From IMG/VR virus record IMGVR_UViG_3300011114_000773, positions 44,298 through 108,297 of that record: a DNA stretch of 64,000 nucleotides. One strand, 5' to 3'. The notes beneath the pieces are model-generated. The model was not told where the DNA came from. It saw only the letters and a list, made by a program, of their open reading frames with translations, and did not search any database. Every line of letters begins with the position of its first letter. Position 1 is the stretch's first letter. Of the stretch, positions 47,101-57,442 are shown piece by piece. Source of the DNA: a virus. A program made the position numbers and the translations under genes.

Positions 47101-47728
47101 TAATACCCTCTGCCAAATCTGCTGCGGAAACGGCAAAGCGAGCATCGACAGCAGCCATTCTGTTGACAATCTCCTCCGACGTTAAAGCTTCCTTATTGAA
47201 TGAGTTGAGTGCGGCGGTAATATCCGTCACTGCTACGGTGAAGTTCATTCCAGATAAGCGGGCAAGGATTAAGGCCGATGAGGTTCTCTTAATAGTCTCT
47301 TCGGCAGATAAGCCCTGACGAGAAAACTCCATCGCAGCGGCGGCGGCATCCTTGAAAGAGACGCCTGCTTGTGAGGCGGCAAGAAAAAGGTCGCTAGAGA
47401 ATTTGCCTAATTGACTGGTTGTTAGTCCGAGTACGCTATTAATGCCAGCCATGCTAGCTTCTACTTGGACGGTCGAGCCGATAACTCCGTCAAGAGCAGT
47501 CTTTACGAGAGCAATCGCCAAGGCGGACGCTCCGAACGCGATAACACGGGCGTTAGCGGCTTCGAGAGATTTGGAGAACTCGGACGCCTGTCCAGTAATT
47601 TTACCTAGAGGCTGAGAGAAGCCGCGAGTGTTAAGCTGCCCAATATTCCACGGTCGATTAACAGCCGAGTTAATAGACTGTGATAACGACGCCGTATTTC
47701 CGCCAACTGTTAATACGATTTGAGACAT
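38189..47728 (-). CDS. tape measure protein with embedded polyvalent enzyme domains
   Basis: 3179-aa protein from ATG 47728; an in-frame TTG lies six bases earlier. Residues about 60-370 are the conventional TP901-type tape-measure core: VEASMAGINSVLGLTTSQLG, FSRQGLSAEETIKRTSSAL, NRMAAVDARFAVSAADLAEG, GNAFKTIFTRMGRPE. Residues about 545-2140 hold a series of enzyme-like domains separated by PNF-type linkers (listed separately). The remainder is mostly coiled coil with two hydrophobic stretches (about 2150-2170 and 2350-2395) and a charged, proline-rich tail. A tape measure sets tail length and leaves the tail at infection, so domains carried inside it could enter the host. The length is several times the usual 700-1500 aa. 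It is flanked by tail-tube and chaperone-like genes on one side and tail-tip genes on the other. Confidence 0.9.
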   Translation of the reverse strand: MSQIVLTVGGNTASLSQSINSAVNRPWNIGQLNTRGFSQPLGKITGQASEFSKSLEAANARVIAFGASALAIALVKTALDGVIGSTVQVEASMAGINSVLGLTTSQLGKFSSDLFLAASQAGVSFKDAAAAAMEFSRQGLSAEETIKRTSSALILARLSGMNFTVAVTDITAALNSFNKEALTSEEIVNRMAAVDARFAVSAADLAEGIKRVGASASDANVTFNQMLALITSVQQSTARGGAVIGNAFKTIFTRMGRPEVLQQLESLGVQTRTAAGEIRPLVDILKNLAQRYDLLGPSQRSMTAELLGGVYQINILKAAMRDLGQGTSVFDGALKAAGQSSGEANRRIEELNNTVSGKLTQTMNSFMEMSSKFGSLTIAPVMKSGLDFGKWAAENLSGQIDGDGIGEKIGEGLLKGIGNILSGPGVQIATFAILKLFGRLVQFGTVATREFFQITTEASRLQAIEQSTSAFLSKQPDLLEEIRAGRLTIVDAARRYTHELASQNEATLVLKRNSLDLAKILQTPPRGIGGQPIFPQVRATMATVAHGWVPNFNIMQREEAEARSLGASSGVRAHTSRGTIGGKRFVMNNQETEIPNFGRNGDSAVIPHYAGGNLPDKKYRYHVLDRDFLTQQGHRKDFNAIIDYVTNKDLIGELVTGAAGVGKTTYIKGKYPNASFIGSTSEALRLTKDDDRVIVTRALANPFEQHNEKEFDKARSITHLVASSDIIKQFRTKRAEDENSPTAFGRKGYTHGPTSGAFLEAALHKYWNDKNQTTVKVIERSGNSFSMRDKTDEEKIHFQELQGVLAMNGAFTPYHIGHDELYQTILEHQAQDAAENPNAMLRKAVISVARGEKRGSDVGLSVSEKIDLISRLHPEALVTSEIRDTKPGFKAFEAGGKAYEFGIRKEGLARSTAIFGPDRLSEKGENESEAAYQERTSFARQRLIEGWDVQPARRGNSRIAQATDIRAALSRQDSEGLGLEEAKKSLPPSIWHDLTYGSNLASLRNRSEYLRKARAKDKEFKTPSSTEWEKIGQSEGIDFSLEFPKQTYNEAAKHSLVPKTAEGAGQKLAESMSQEEAYAHVRSAYGSSGLFSKNRETMLNPMHVDNKALRGIENKMSDKGGIDFALLGKAGFTFDEDKRTTAEKKSALGKLTYPPKISHALLAYHSDRVGQDFYDFNDAGMRVQYAVGRYNKEKGIAAGHPDLMKLVEANLGIATEGFAKQLNPNVSQEAVLGAKENTKGFKSQIHSGAGAIFDAAFVAAFGIKAKKNREGADFDVPAINKKLLPKILSFFDLGGVSPNDITTGDFKSEVHVDGDARRSMAHKVLADSTGMPASKALSQRQKEWAEMQAEARKTGQNRAAGYIPNFAREDSVQMFDPIYKDSKGKISVADSAGYFNPRNGRVAVSDSRKSFGNSFAHEEFGHGMFSKLSKTKGFSSRLGPLLEQAKSDPSILAALNKISPSYSSQVRSPMDLVDEAFAQSIGSKFGQAHSNDSSAGVLNKFTAPLITPRMMEHISGYMGSNSAALYKRLAANKLPADKAIAGLYSGGHVPNFSTTKLYRGVGGSRIERLRQKLALKREVTPEETRRIIFDKRKNDDGSTLMDDSHQALKDQAFGEYLSPSGLGRYLARHQEDAYGSGLLSASYSEEVASDFVGRGGQVGEYSIPTSRILNAAKIQKLTNRFGQERIGKAILNSTSEANAARGREHKFVGFDVNDIVNRYFKGSLSHNGSLIQNQNEKEVALMSGGHVPNFAEIRLEKGFRDSQSRDRKLVTDAGSSLEYSLYHGALDIGYLESKKKGEAFALFNRLGKLSKRAGVPIYSGSLTSQQSLNSSKKELGAEASNFEIFKKSYPQLRYRDQPDKFNTTGVLKYSTFSEGKEGDSVHKFKNLAHLSQIVNGVPLEDMSDISIERLNTRALARGHVPNFAGVSISEEPEFNETIFKSEHGTATLSKLRKSIEISDVLVKKKSQGQGHSRELYAAMFANAKEKGYSAISGVALAQKGKFPFPQMMERIRHGKETVVSTMAGEEISLRTKEDVLAYAKRASQRDVHSGLIVNTKFAAGHVPNFNAIQDAVRREHAAGLPMSSIRVDRHPSLVSSHNPSGLGVWNTVQETGLSDGMSKARSAGINPMTKGMSRMAKGHVPNFADDSSGTIGGFGMSAFLGTLAFMIPELSKFGSTLKATTETVEAARRAQKPFSSRVEAAERHISESKIADRYSERSIIERAGLSALNTGPAVQRDLAKRAHVVLTQQNQRLQAQINASGAPGWNTSRRATQMSNSAVMQTYRTGFASRAADEQALTTAKLAETPHSMRIQQAQLAVDKAQKKDDFNRKSMSYSLATSAGISTIAGFIPQETAAGKSMSMVAETFGTAAQVMSVIPGPLGIATAAIISIPGFIKAWESWSNKSPEMAAALDVMKSEFNISGTALSEYSQAIGNLSQMYSDASVSTKTIIDTQNKVSKSLLSLTAMERGRINAQSTTEGRQRVAGAIQEEHKKETGTSERALEFEKMDELKRTRWFRPGEQEQKSISQKEKELYGGEYANLGKKETDAVATVRKKMPLLEDVTEQRQRVIVGGQGGFGASDTGAVTRQAIRGNALEVMAALLAQKAITQDVYEQHTKNLAVAEKYTKELFTRNKLEERSLKNEKEITAARTGDIKVIRNAKNAEQIAEGKRDTAIYKVDSSVKAYVGNLLQAATLADKLQSTKNSVNLQMGTDAVSLAGMRYGAGTQLRLGNEQKSQEVYTKLGEEKATISTEAANKSISSITDNILSKSDSKYKTAGGDVRINEDVLKAKGEVSRIMGVVSQGVNTRKSQGAPMTPQEILGYFKTVTGAITPEGSLKNEILKGAEDTKLYQLIDELNTTMTRGIENAGAAAVSQLAIQNQAYKGQIAILDEQRKGKMFGAAPDSRKEERDAERQLRKDKRGYERGDRFATKRYGQALTNMFGDSLPDEVVAPIQAQLAKGNAINRSRQFGIVSAGNNATAVGLRKTLGAFGASNVQELDLARARTVLKGEDKNVTAQGIAKGAGLGDMSPLINSNAALAKSTESLEAAITRLSTTPFVFDTREVTAANNVLTAAIKESNDTLNKIGEEIKKALEDKNKKDEIADEKEKNKEENRKKGLDEKGQPIAPANPATPAIPVASKSAEADSSNLASIAISVNKLVEITSSQRGLPPPVKEKVS
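41321..41530 (-). other. tape measure subdomain: conserved short peptide cassette
   Basis: About 70 residues between the last two GHVPNF linkers. It contains AIQDAVRREHAAGLPMSSIR, HPSLVSSHNPSGLGVWNTVQ and a final ARSAGINPMTKGMS. It is too short for an enzyme and looks like an amphipathic helix plus an extended loop. From memory, similar peptides accompany PNF linkers in other phage tape measures; no function is known to me. Confidence 0.45.
41553..41960 (-). other. tape measure subdomain: GNAT-like acetyltransferase 2
   Basis: Between two GHVPNF linkers. SIEISDVLVKKKSQGQGHSR followed by ELYAAMFANAKEKGYSAI is a convincing GNAT motif A: beta-4 strand, Q-G-Q-G-H pyrophosphate loop, long helix. 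The strand ISGVAL follows. Conserved neighbours such as MMERIRHGKETVV come later. The acceptor is unknown. Confidence 0.55.
41983..42480 (-). other. tape measure subdomain: GNAT-like segment 1
   Basis: Between two GHVPNF linkers. SSLEYSLYHGALDIGYLES, then KKKGEAFALFNRLGKLSKRA and VPIYSGSLTSQQSL follow the strand-loop-helix-strand order of N-acetyltransferases, with a G-x-A turn where acetyl-CoA would bind. The key Q/R-x-x-G-x-G is less complete than in the second copy, so this is tentative. Confidence 0.4.
42503..43072 (-). other. tape measure subdomain: ADP-ribosyltransferase-like
   Basis: Between two GHVPNF linkers. LYRGVGGSRIERL (near 43055) gives the arginine, LLSASYSEEVASDFVG the S-x-S strand-helix, GEYSIPTSRIL a following strand, and REHKFVGFDV the acidic end. 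This follows the R-S-E order of ADP-ribosyltransferases of the type found in phage polyvalent proteins. A long charged insert precedes the S-x-S motif. Homology is inferred by pattern only. Confidence 0.5.
43096..43631 (-). other. tape measure subdomain: HExxH metallopeptidase
   Basis: Lies between the GYIPNF and the first GHVPNF linkers. SFAHEEFGHGMFSKLSK (near 43475) contains the zinc-binding H-E-E-F-G-H motif, and DLVDEAFAQS about 55 residues later could supply the third zinc ligand (glutamate). This fits a gluzincin-like zinc peptidase. It might cleave the tape measure itself, host proteins or peptidoglycan-linked peptides; the target is not visible. Confidence 0.6.
43735..44345 (-). other. 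tape measure subdomain: possible PD-(D/E)XK-like nuclease
   Basis: Approximate limits. GAGAIFDAAFVAAFG, then REGADFDV (near 43908) and GDFKSEV (near 43810) follow the order acidic helix, D, D-x-K seen in restriction-endonuclease-fold domains. The first glutamate is replaced by aspartate and the last motif is unusual, so activity is doubtful. An unclassified domain is the alternative. Confidence 0.35.
44700..45340 (-). other. tape measure subdomain: HIGH-type nucleotidyltransferase
   Basis: Approximate limits. MNGAFTPYHIGHDELYQTIL (near 45280) has the nucleotidylyltransferase signature G-x-F-x-P-x-H-x-G-H. The late motif NSRIAQATDIRAALSR resembles the I-S-x-T-x-I-R-x-x-L element of the same superfamily (cytidylyl-, NMN adenylyl- and pantetheine-phosphate adenylyltransferases). 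Both active-site elements are therefore present. It directly follows the P-loop subdomain, so the two may form a kinase-nucleotidyltransferase pair. Confidence 0.6.
45450..45800 (-). other. tape measure subdomain: P-loop NTPase
   Basis: Approximate limits. The sequence ELVTGAAGVGKTTYIKGKYP (near 45757) is a Walker A loop in the setting of a small kinase or ATPase: strand, GxxGxGKT, helix. About 25 residues later DDDRVIVTRA is a candidate Walker B strand. The arrangement recalls zeta-toxin-like or other small P-loop kinases, but the family is not certain. Confidence 0.6.
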
Positions 47729-47758
47729 AAACAACCAGTTCCTATCGAGTATTTACAC

Positions 47759-48652
47759 TTATTTTTTATTATTTACGTAGTTTTTACTAGTTTTTACCCC
47801 TGTATCTTGGGATGAGGATTGCCTCTTAGAAAGGAGAATTGAGAAATTCAAATCATACCAATCTATAACGTCTTGTAAAACTGTCTCTTCCTCTATCTCA
47901 ATAGGTTCCGATTCAGAGTTCTCTATAACGCTTAAATTACGAAGGGTTCTATTAAGTATATCTTGTTGATAAATCGTGAAGTTCACTATGGGTTTACCCA
48001 AGTAATTATATAAATTCTTTTTACAGGAGGATATCTGATTTAAAACAAAAGGCATACAAGCTAAGGCGCGAAAATTGTATTCGCTATAGTCTTGCACTGC
48101 TAAAGAGTATTCAGAATGTATCTCCACGAGGTCCGAATCGTCCATTTCGTCATACTCTTCTGCGCTAAATCTTGGTATAGAGAGTGCCGCATCCTTGAAC
48201 ATCGACATCTTTGGGAAAAGCGCCGCGTAATGCCTTGTGCCATGCTGCTCTACTGTAGATTGGATAAGTTCCGCTCTCTTTTCGCTCATGGAGGATAGCT
48301 CTAAGCGTTTTTGAGAGATGATGGATTCTATAGGAGCGCGTTGACTTGGAACCATTATGCGCTCAACTAATTTAGTATTGTCGCTAATAACGAGGCGAAG
48401 AGTGCGTAGGTCGTCTTCGTCTTTATCCGTCCATAGACCCTGTTCTTTTAAAGATGAGAGCCTTTCTGCCTCAGATGGGACGCCCTGTCTTTTTAATTCT
48501 TGAATATACTGACGTTTAGAGCGGATTAGCTCTGCATAGTCTAGCTCGGTTAGATGCTTAACGAAACACGAATACTTTTCGCACCGAGAACGCCCAGTAA
48601 TTACGTCAGCGTATATAGTCTTTAGAAACTCATACTGCTGTAGGACTTTCAT
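47759..48652 (-). CDS. putative tail assembly protein upstream of tape measure
   Basis: 297-aa helical protein, not recognised at family level. It has long charged helices (ELDYAELIRSKRQYIQELKR, SQKRLELSSMSEKRAELIQS), an acidic stretch (AEEYDEMDDSDLVEIHSEYS) and a Ser/Gln-rich C-terminus. Position directly before the tape measure, and a 23-base overlap with the preceding gene, match tail assembly chaperone pairs (G/GT type). No typical slippery heptamer is visible in the overlap, so a programmed frameshift is not supported. The chaperone role is inferred from gene order. Confidence 0.5.
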   Translation of the reverse strand: MKVLQQYEFLKTIYADVITGRSRCEKYSCFVKHLTELDYAELIRSKRQYIQELKRQGVPSEAERLSSLKEQGLWTDKDEDDLRTLRLVISDNTKLVERIMVPSQRAPIESIISQKRLELSSMSEKRAELIQSTVEQHGTRHYAALFPKMSMFKDAALSIPRFSAEEYDEMDDSDLVEIHSEYSLAVQDYSEYNFRALACMPFVLNQISSCKKNLYNYLGKPIVNFTIYQQDILNRTLRNLSVIENSESEPIEIEEETVLQDVIDWYDLNFSILLSKRQSSSQDTGVKTSKNYVNNKK

Positions 48653-49475
48653 TATTCGTCAAAGAGTCCCTGAATGGATAATCTGGAAATTCGAGGTCGT
48701 AGTTCTCTAGCGCAGACTTCATAACCTTTTCTGCCGCAGCCACAGACTCAGGTTTATCGTCAACAGCCTTGAAGACGGCTCCGCCAGCCCAACAGCTTAC
48801 GAAGTATGTCAACTTGCGAATGGCCTCACGCATAGCCAAGTCCTTGCCCTCGCTAATTTCAGCAGACTTATCAAGTTGAACTTCAAGTTCTTCGTCTTTG
48901 AAGATATCTTTTCCGGGGAACAGCCTAACCATTTTGCCGGTCGAGTCCTCAATGAGAGAAAGATGAATAAGCCACCAATTCACGGCCTTATTTCGCGCTT
49001 TAAATTCAGCGGTTTGATTGTAAATATTTATATACGGATTTTGTATCGCGTCGATATCTCTTTGAACGCGAGTGATGACACGGAGGGCTTCGTTTTCAGA
49101 AGCGGTGTCATCGTCGGTCTTGACAGTTTTACTCGAAGTCTCCCAGTATCTTCTAATAGCGGCGGTCTTTTGTTCGTTAAGACTCGTGATGACTTTCGAT
49201 TCGGCTTCATTGAATGGCCCGCCGTCGTTATCGTATCGTTTTGCGAGCATGTGCAGGCTAAGAAGGCCGTTCTTCATGTATTCCGCGATAGTCTTCGCAT
49301 AGAAGATTTCCGCGCCCTCTGCCACGCGACGACCGGGCTTCAAAAGACTTAATTTAATCGGCTTGAGCTTTTTTACCTTCTCAATAACCGTTACGCTCTT
49401 TCCTTCAATTTCTTTTTGAGAAGAAACATTTTCCTCGACCTCTTTTAGAACAGAAATGTCAAATAAAGTATCCAT
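48630..49475 (-). CDS. putative tail assembly chaperone-like protein
   Basis: 281-aa helical protein. It opens with an acidic region (ISVLKEVEENVSSQKEIEG), then a basic segment (VIEKVKKLKPIKLSLLKPGR), a long charged middle and a tryptophan-containing helix (NKAVNWWLIHLSLIED). A disordered end SLTNNESPTAV overlaps the next gene. In tailed phages the two genes between tail tube and tape measure usually code for tail assembly chaperones, and this gene fits by position and helical composition. No sequence signature confirms it. Confidence 0.5.
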   Translation of the reverse strand: MDTLFDISVLKEVEENVSSQKEIEGKSVTVIEKVKKLKPIKLSLLKPGRRVAEGAEIFYAKTIAEYMKNGLLSLHMLAKRYDNDGGPFNEAESKVITSLNEQKTAAIRRYWETSSKTVKTDDDTASENEALRVITRVQRDIDAIQNPYINIYNQTAEFKARNKAVNWWLIHLSLIEDSTGKMVRLFPGKDIFKDEELEVQLDKSAEISEGKDLAMREAIRKLTYFVSCWAGGAVFKAVDDKPESVAAAEKVMKSALENYDLEFPDYPFRDSLTNNESPTAV

Positions 49476-49482
49476 AGATATG

Positions 49483-49800
49483 TTATCCTACCGAAGCTAT
49501 GCTGCCAACAACAATCTTTTTTACTGTTTTTCTTGTCTGTTTGACGGCGGCAAGTCGGGATGAGTTTAGATAGAAATCGAACACGTCAATTAGGGCATGA
49601 ATTTCTCTAATCGTGTCGTTACCTGCGTCTAAAGTCTGCTTGCGGATTAGTTCTAAGTCATGCGGCGTGATGACCTTACCTTGGTAGGACTCGAAGATGG
49701 CGAGTTCGGCTTTGAAAAGCCGAGTGATATTTGATTGAATTAGTTGATTAACTAAGTCACGATTATTGATACCCTGAGCCTCTAAAGAAACGTGTTCCAT
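49483..49800 (-). CDS. small helical protein between tail tube and chaperone genes
   Basis: 105-aa protein, not recognised. It is almost entirely helical (NQLIQSNITRLFKAELAIFE, PHDLELIRKQTLDAG, DTIREIHALIDVFDFYLNSS) and ends in a basic segment (VKQTRKTVKKIVVGS). It is the first gene after the terminator of the tail-tube gene and is preceded by a GTGTAAA motif 13 bases before the ATG, so it may open a new transcript. A small tail assembly factor is the simplest guess from position. Confidence 0.5.
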   Translation of the reverse strand: MEHVSLEAQGINNRDLVNQLIQSNITRLFKAELAIFESYQGKVITPHDLELIRKQTLDAGNDTIREIHALIDVFDFYLNSSRLAAVKQTRKTVKKIVVGSIASVG

Positions 49801-49820
49801 ATTCCTACATGGGTTTACAC

Positions 49821-49849
49821 GAAAAAACCCGCGAAGGGAATCGCGGGTT
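49821..49849 (-). terminator. rho-independent terminator after tail-tube gene
   Basis: A nine-base perfect stem (AACCCGCGA with TCGCGGGTT, loop of six) followed on the minus strand by six T residues. It lies 23 bases past the stop codon of the tail-tube gene and separates it from the next gene. Confidence 0.85.
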
Positions 49850-49871
49850 GGCTCCTATGTTAGAGAGCAGA

Positions 49872-50723
49872 CTAGCTGATAACGATATCCGTGCCTTCGA
49901 CGGTGAAGTTGTAGGTCGCGCCGACATTTCCAGCGGCCTGATTGAAAGATTTGGAAGTGACAATGCCGTCGTTGAATACTACTGTAATAACGTCGTTTAC
50001 TTCTCCGAATACGACCTTCCTTACGCTTTCGGCAGAGGTTCCCTCAACGACAATCGTACCCTTGAACGGAGGTTTACCTACTTGAACATGGGCGCTAGCT
50101 ACAGCTACTTGCGAACCGCTAAGAACACCGCCCAAGCAACTAACGACTTCGTTCGGTATGTCCATATTGAACTTTACCGAGTTCGGGCAGCTATTATTAT
50201 AGTTAGAATCTGAGGTCTGAGCGTAAAGACGCACACCCGTCGTAATAGGTGACACGGCGACTGCGGCACCCGGCTGCGTTCCAGCACCACCGATACTAGA
50301 CAACTGGGCATCATAATCAGGCTCACCGACACCAGCGAAACTCAGGTCGAGCATCGCGAAGTTGCCTTTGGACATATCAATACCAATCTTAGACACAATT
50401 CCGCTCATTGTATAGCCGTTTGGAGTGACTTTGACCGTGCTGACTCCACCGGCGAGAGCTTCTCCTGTCAAAAGGCTTAGAAAACTTCCTAATACAGAAT
50501 TAGCGTCTCCACTATCATTTCCTAGATAAATCTTAACGTCAGACTTGCAAGTAGCTACCTCTTTCTGAAATCGTCCGGCTGAACCGAGCTTTCCGAGAAT
50601 CGAGATGTCTTCAATAGGGATAGAAGTCTCGCAGTTAGCGCTTTGAACCGGAAAACTCTTTGTTGTTCCGGCGTTATTCTTAATCGTGCAAAGTTGCGAT
50701 GCGTATAGTGTTCGTGCTGGCAT
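49872..50723 (-). CDS. putative major tail tube protein
   Basis: 283-aa beta-rich protein. It starts with PARTLYASQLCTIKNNAG and shows NCETSIPIEDISILGKLGS, a loop common in tail-tube proteins where the chain describes its offset. Strand pairs follow (FAMLDLSFAGVGEPDY, GTIVVEGTSAESVRKVVFGE, NFTVEGTDIVIS). Tube proteins are made in hundreds of copies, and the strong terminator right behind this gene fits high, separately controlled expression. Position between the neck genes and the tape measure also fits. The sequence resemblance is by eye, so the assignment is likely but not proven. Confidence 0.65.
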   Translation of the reverse strand: MPARTLYASQLCTIKNNAGTTKSFPVQSANCETSIPIEDISILGKLGSAGRFQKEVATCKSDVKIYLGNDSGDANSVLGSFLSLLTGEALAGGVSTVKVTPNGYTMSGIVSKIGIDMSKGNFAMLDLSFAGVGEPDYDAQLSSIGGAGTQPGAAVAVSPITTGVRLYAQTSDSNYNNSCPNSVKFNMDIPNEVVSCLGGVLSGSQVAVASAHVQVGKPPFKGTIVVEGTSAESVRKVVFGEVNDVITVVFNDGIVTSKSFNQAAGNVGATYNFTVEGTDIVIS

Positions 50724-50784
50724 AGGTTTAAAGGGTTATTTTATCTAAAAATATATACAGACAAAGACAGACAATGGGAACTAT

Positions 50785-51627
50785 TTAGTGCGCTCTAACT
50801 TGAGAAATCTCGAAATCTACGACTGTTATCTTTAAATCGTCCAAGGAACTCTCGCTAAAATTCCTAGATAAGCGCGATTCTTGGACTCCCTGAATTAATG
50901 GACCTAAGTACGTGCCAGAGGCGGCTGTCGCTAATCCAGAGTAATTATACGACGTGCCTATATACGCCTGCTCGGCGTCAAATGGTGGAGAAATAAACGA
51001 GAATCTCCTAAAATGGGTGTCTTTTAATATGGAAACCACCCCGTCTCTCAGGTAGTCGTTATCTGTTATAACGAAAGCTCTAATATCCACTACTGCTTCG
51101 TCAACCGCACCCAAAGAGAACGGCTTATTCTCTCCTCCACGTTTTTTGAGAAAAATCGCAGGTAATGTATATGAGTTCGTCGCCAAACCAGTTACCGTCT
51201 GAGGGGTCTGCGGATTCTTCTGAAATTTAGTATAGAAAAGCAGTTTTTCGTCGTTATCAGAGGTTGTATAAATATTAATTTCTTTTACGGAAAATGTGCC
51301 GCTCATTGACGAAGCTGGATAATTCGGATATGATGCGTCGAAATCGACTGTCCCCTGATAATGATTTATGGAAAGTAGGCCGCTCGTCCCTACAGTAACG
51401 GGAATACCCGATATTTGGACCGAAGTCATTACCGTAGCGCCAGATACAGACGCATCATTAACTAATTGCTTAAATGGCAGAGAGTATGTGCGCCGCCCTA
51501 CATATTGACTGGTCGCCGGATAAAATCGAGACTGATAATTAAAAAACGCCTCTCCGCTGGTCAATATCCTATTGTCTAGGAATAATGCCAAACTCGACAA
51601 AACTTGATGGTCATGTTGACGTTTCAT
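50785..51627 (-). CDS. putative neck or tail-completion protein
   Basis: 280-aa beta-rich protein, not recognised. It shows VGRRTYSLPFKQLVNDASVS, ITDNDYLRDGVVSILKDTHF and a C-terminal LDDLKITVVDFEISQV, and has no cysteine. It sits one base overlapped (TAATG) with the preceding connector gene and 61 bases before the tail-tube gene. In this position phages usually code for a tail terminator or another neck part. The 61-base gap downstream contains AT-rich sequence (GTATATATTTTTAGATAAAA on the minus strand) that could hold the tube gene's promoter. Confidence 0.5.
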   Translation of the reverse strand: MKRQHDHQVLSSLALFLDNRILTSGEAFFNYQSRFYPATSQYVGRRTYSLPFKQLVNDASVSGATVMTSVQISGIPVTVGTSGLLSINHYQGTVDFDASYPNYPASSMSGTFSVKEINIYTTSDNDEKLLFYTKFQKNPQTPQTVTGLATNSYTLPAIFLKKRGGENKPFSLGAVDEAVVDIRAFVITDNDYLRDGVVSILKDTHFRRFSFISPPFDAEQAYIGTSYNYSGLATAASGTYLGPLIQGVQESRLSRNFSESSLDDLKITVVDFEISQVRAH

Positions 51628-52217
51628 TATAAGCGTATTCTCTCAAAGTTTACACGGAAACGCTCCAGCATCGGGGTTATATATTGCATTCTTGTGGATT
51701 CAGAGGTTTTTCTGAGCACAGCCTCTACCTCAATACCGCCTCCAGAACGACCGAGTCTTTTAATAGCTAAAAAGTGTCCTAAACCAGATATCCCCTTCTC
51801 CACTTCTATCGCCCAACCCGCGCCCTGTTGCCACTCGAAAGGAGTCGCTGATATAATAGACTTTCTATCTGGAAGCGGTATAACGAAGACCCATTTATTA
51901 TCGACATATTTCGGTTCAATATATGATATAGACTCAAGAAGTTCTCTTAGTCTTTCAGTCGGTTTATCCCCCTCATTAAAACCAATGAATGAAAATAGAT
52001 TACCATACCCTCCTAATGTCCCAGAGATATTGCCAGAACCCGGATTTTCTATTTCCTGAGTTATTAAGTGATTATCGAAAGCCTCCAACAAGTCTCTTTT
52101 TTGAGAAGATAAAGTCCTTTTTACGTATCTTTCGGCTAGCTCAAGGCTTTTCAGCTTATAGTCTCTACTCGCAAATATAGTCTCAGTGATTGAGCCAAAA
52201 TCTATAACAGCACTCAT
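51627..52217 (-). CDS. putative tail-completion/connector protein
   Basis: 196-aa mixed helix-strand protein, not recognised. It contains SAVIDFGSITETIFASRDYK, a glycine-rich loop (PGSGNISGTLGGYGNLFSFI) and a C-terminal strand pair with GRSGGGIEVEAVLRKT. It is linked to both neighbours by one-base TAATG overlaps, forming a translationally coupled set of neck genes between the Ig-domain fibre gene and the tail tube. A tail-terminator or head-closure role is inferred from the location only. Confidence 0.5.
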   Translation of the reverse strand: MSAVIDFGSITETIFASRDYKLKSLELAERYVKRTLSSQKRDLLEAFDNHLITQEIENPGSGNISGTLGGYGNLFSFIGFNEGDKPTERLRELLESISYIEPKYVDNKWVFVIPLPDRKSIISATPFEWQQGAGWAIEVEKGISGLGHFLAIKRLGRSGGGIEVEAVLRKTSESTRMQYITPMLERFRVNFERIRL

Positions 52218-52660
52218 TATTGCACCTGTTCTAAGTCAAAGACGTAGTATTCATCCGTCAGAAAGTAGTTTTTCACTCCTTGCCCTTTTATCTTCCAATC
52301 CGAATCTGCCACTGATATTTTTTCTGTAGTTCCCTCTGTGATGTATTGGTAACAGTCAGAACGCACTTTTATTTGAGTACTCGCGCTAGCGTAATGGACA
52401 TTCAAATTTCGTTCTATTGGTCCATCTGCTAATTTTGGCGTAGAGAACGTACCCGAAAATACGGTATTCACTGGGACATAAGTAAAATCATCTATCGGAT
52501 GACTGTTAGAGTATCCAAAAGTTACATCTCCAGAACCGATAGAACAGGCCAATTTAAGCGGCGTTTTATGCACTGTGATAGGCAAGCAAAAAGTATCGAA
52601 CATACTTCTCATTATGCCAGTACATAGCGCCATCTCTGTATCTGAAAGGAGTAGGCTCAT
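52217..52660 (-). CDS. putative head-closure (stopper-like) protein
   Basis: 147-aa beta-rich protein: a short N-terminal helix (DTEMALCTGIMRSMFDTFCL) followed by strands (PITVHKTPLKLACSIG, TQIKVRSDCYQYI, WKIKGQGVKNYFLTDEYYVF). Size, beta content and its place directly after a helical connector-like gene match head-closure proteins. No family motif is identifiable. Overlaps both neighbours by one base (TAATG). Confidence 0.45.
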   Translation of the reverse strand: MSLLLSDTEMALCTGIMRSMFDTFCLPITVHKTPLKLACSIGSGDVTFGYSNSHPIDDFTYVPVNTVFSGTFSTPKLADGPIERNLNVHYASASTQIKVRSDCYQYITEGTTEKISVADSDWKIKGQGVKNYFLTDEYYVFDLEQVQ

Positions 52661-53148
52661 TAATTATTATTGGTATAGTAAGCAGGAACAGTATCGTCTC
52701 CATGTACAGCCCCCGGCCCTCCGCGCCCGCTATTGCAGTCTTCAATTAGGAAGTTCAATTCAGCTACGTCTTGATTCTTCATATCCTTGAGAACTTTGAT
52801 GACCTCATTTTTATTAACGCGGACGATTGTGCTTCCGTTATCGGTTACTTCGAGCAGCGAGTCCGAGTCTAATGACGTGAGCTTCTGTCTAATTACAGTA
52901 TCCCAACGATATACCTCATACATTTTTTTATATACCGCCCATTGGCAGCCACTTTCAATAGGAACGTCATCTATATTTACAATCTGCTCCCCATTAGAAG
53001 CGCCGCTCACTAATGAAAAATTAGAAAAAGTCTTGGCATTCAGGCCGACTATGTTGGTCCGCACCCAGTACTGCACCGCCGCCTCAGACAAGTCCGTAGG
53101 CGAACCGATATTTGTGTATATCTCTAGGGCTAATCCTGAAGTTGTCAT
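52660..53148 (-). CDS. putative head-tail connector (gp6-like) protein
   Basis: 162-aa mainly helical protein: PTDLSEAAVQYWVRTNIVGL, ESGCQWAVYKKMYEVYRWDT, EVIKVLKDMKNQDVAELNFL. Helical connectors of this length sit next to the portal ring in long-tailed phages and lead the neck gene cluster, as here. The disordered C-terminus has a glycine-rich loop (SGRGGPGAVHGDD). A perfect ten-base palindrome, GTAATATTAC, lies just upstream of the ATG (53151-53160) and may be a regulatory site. Assignment from size and position. Confidence 0.45.
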   Translation of the reverse strand: MTTSGLALEIYTNIGSPTDLSEAAVQYWVRTNIVGLNAKTFSNFSLVSGASNGEQIVNIDDVPIESGCQWAVYKKMYEVYRWDTVIRQKLTSLDSDSLLEVTDNGSTIVRVNKNEVIKVLKDMKNQDVAELNFLIEDCNSGRGGPGAVHGDDTVPAYYTNNN

Positions 53149-53156
53149 ACGTAATA

Positions 53157-57421
<4,265 letters not shown>

Positions 57422-57442
57422 AGTATCCTATATTTACAGTTC

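Noticed and set aside
48625-48660. Programmed frameshift between the two chaperone-like genes
   Set aside because: The overlap lacks a slippery X-XXY-YYZ heptamer, and the second gene has its own ATG at 48652.
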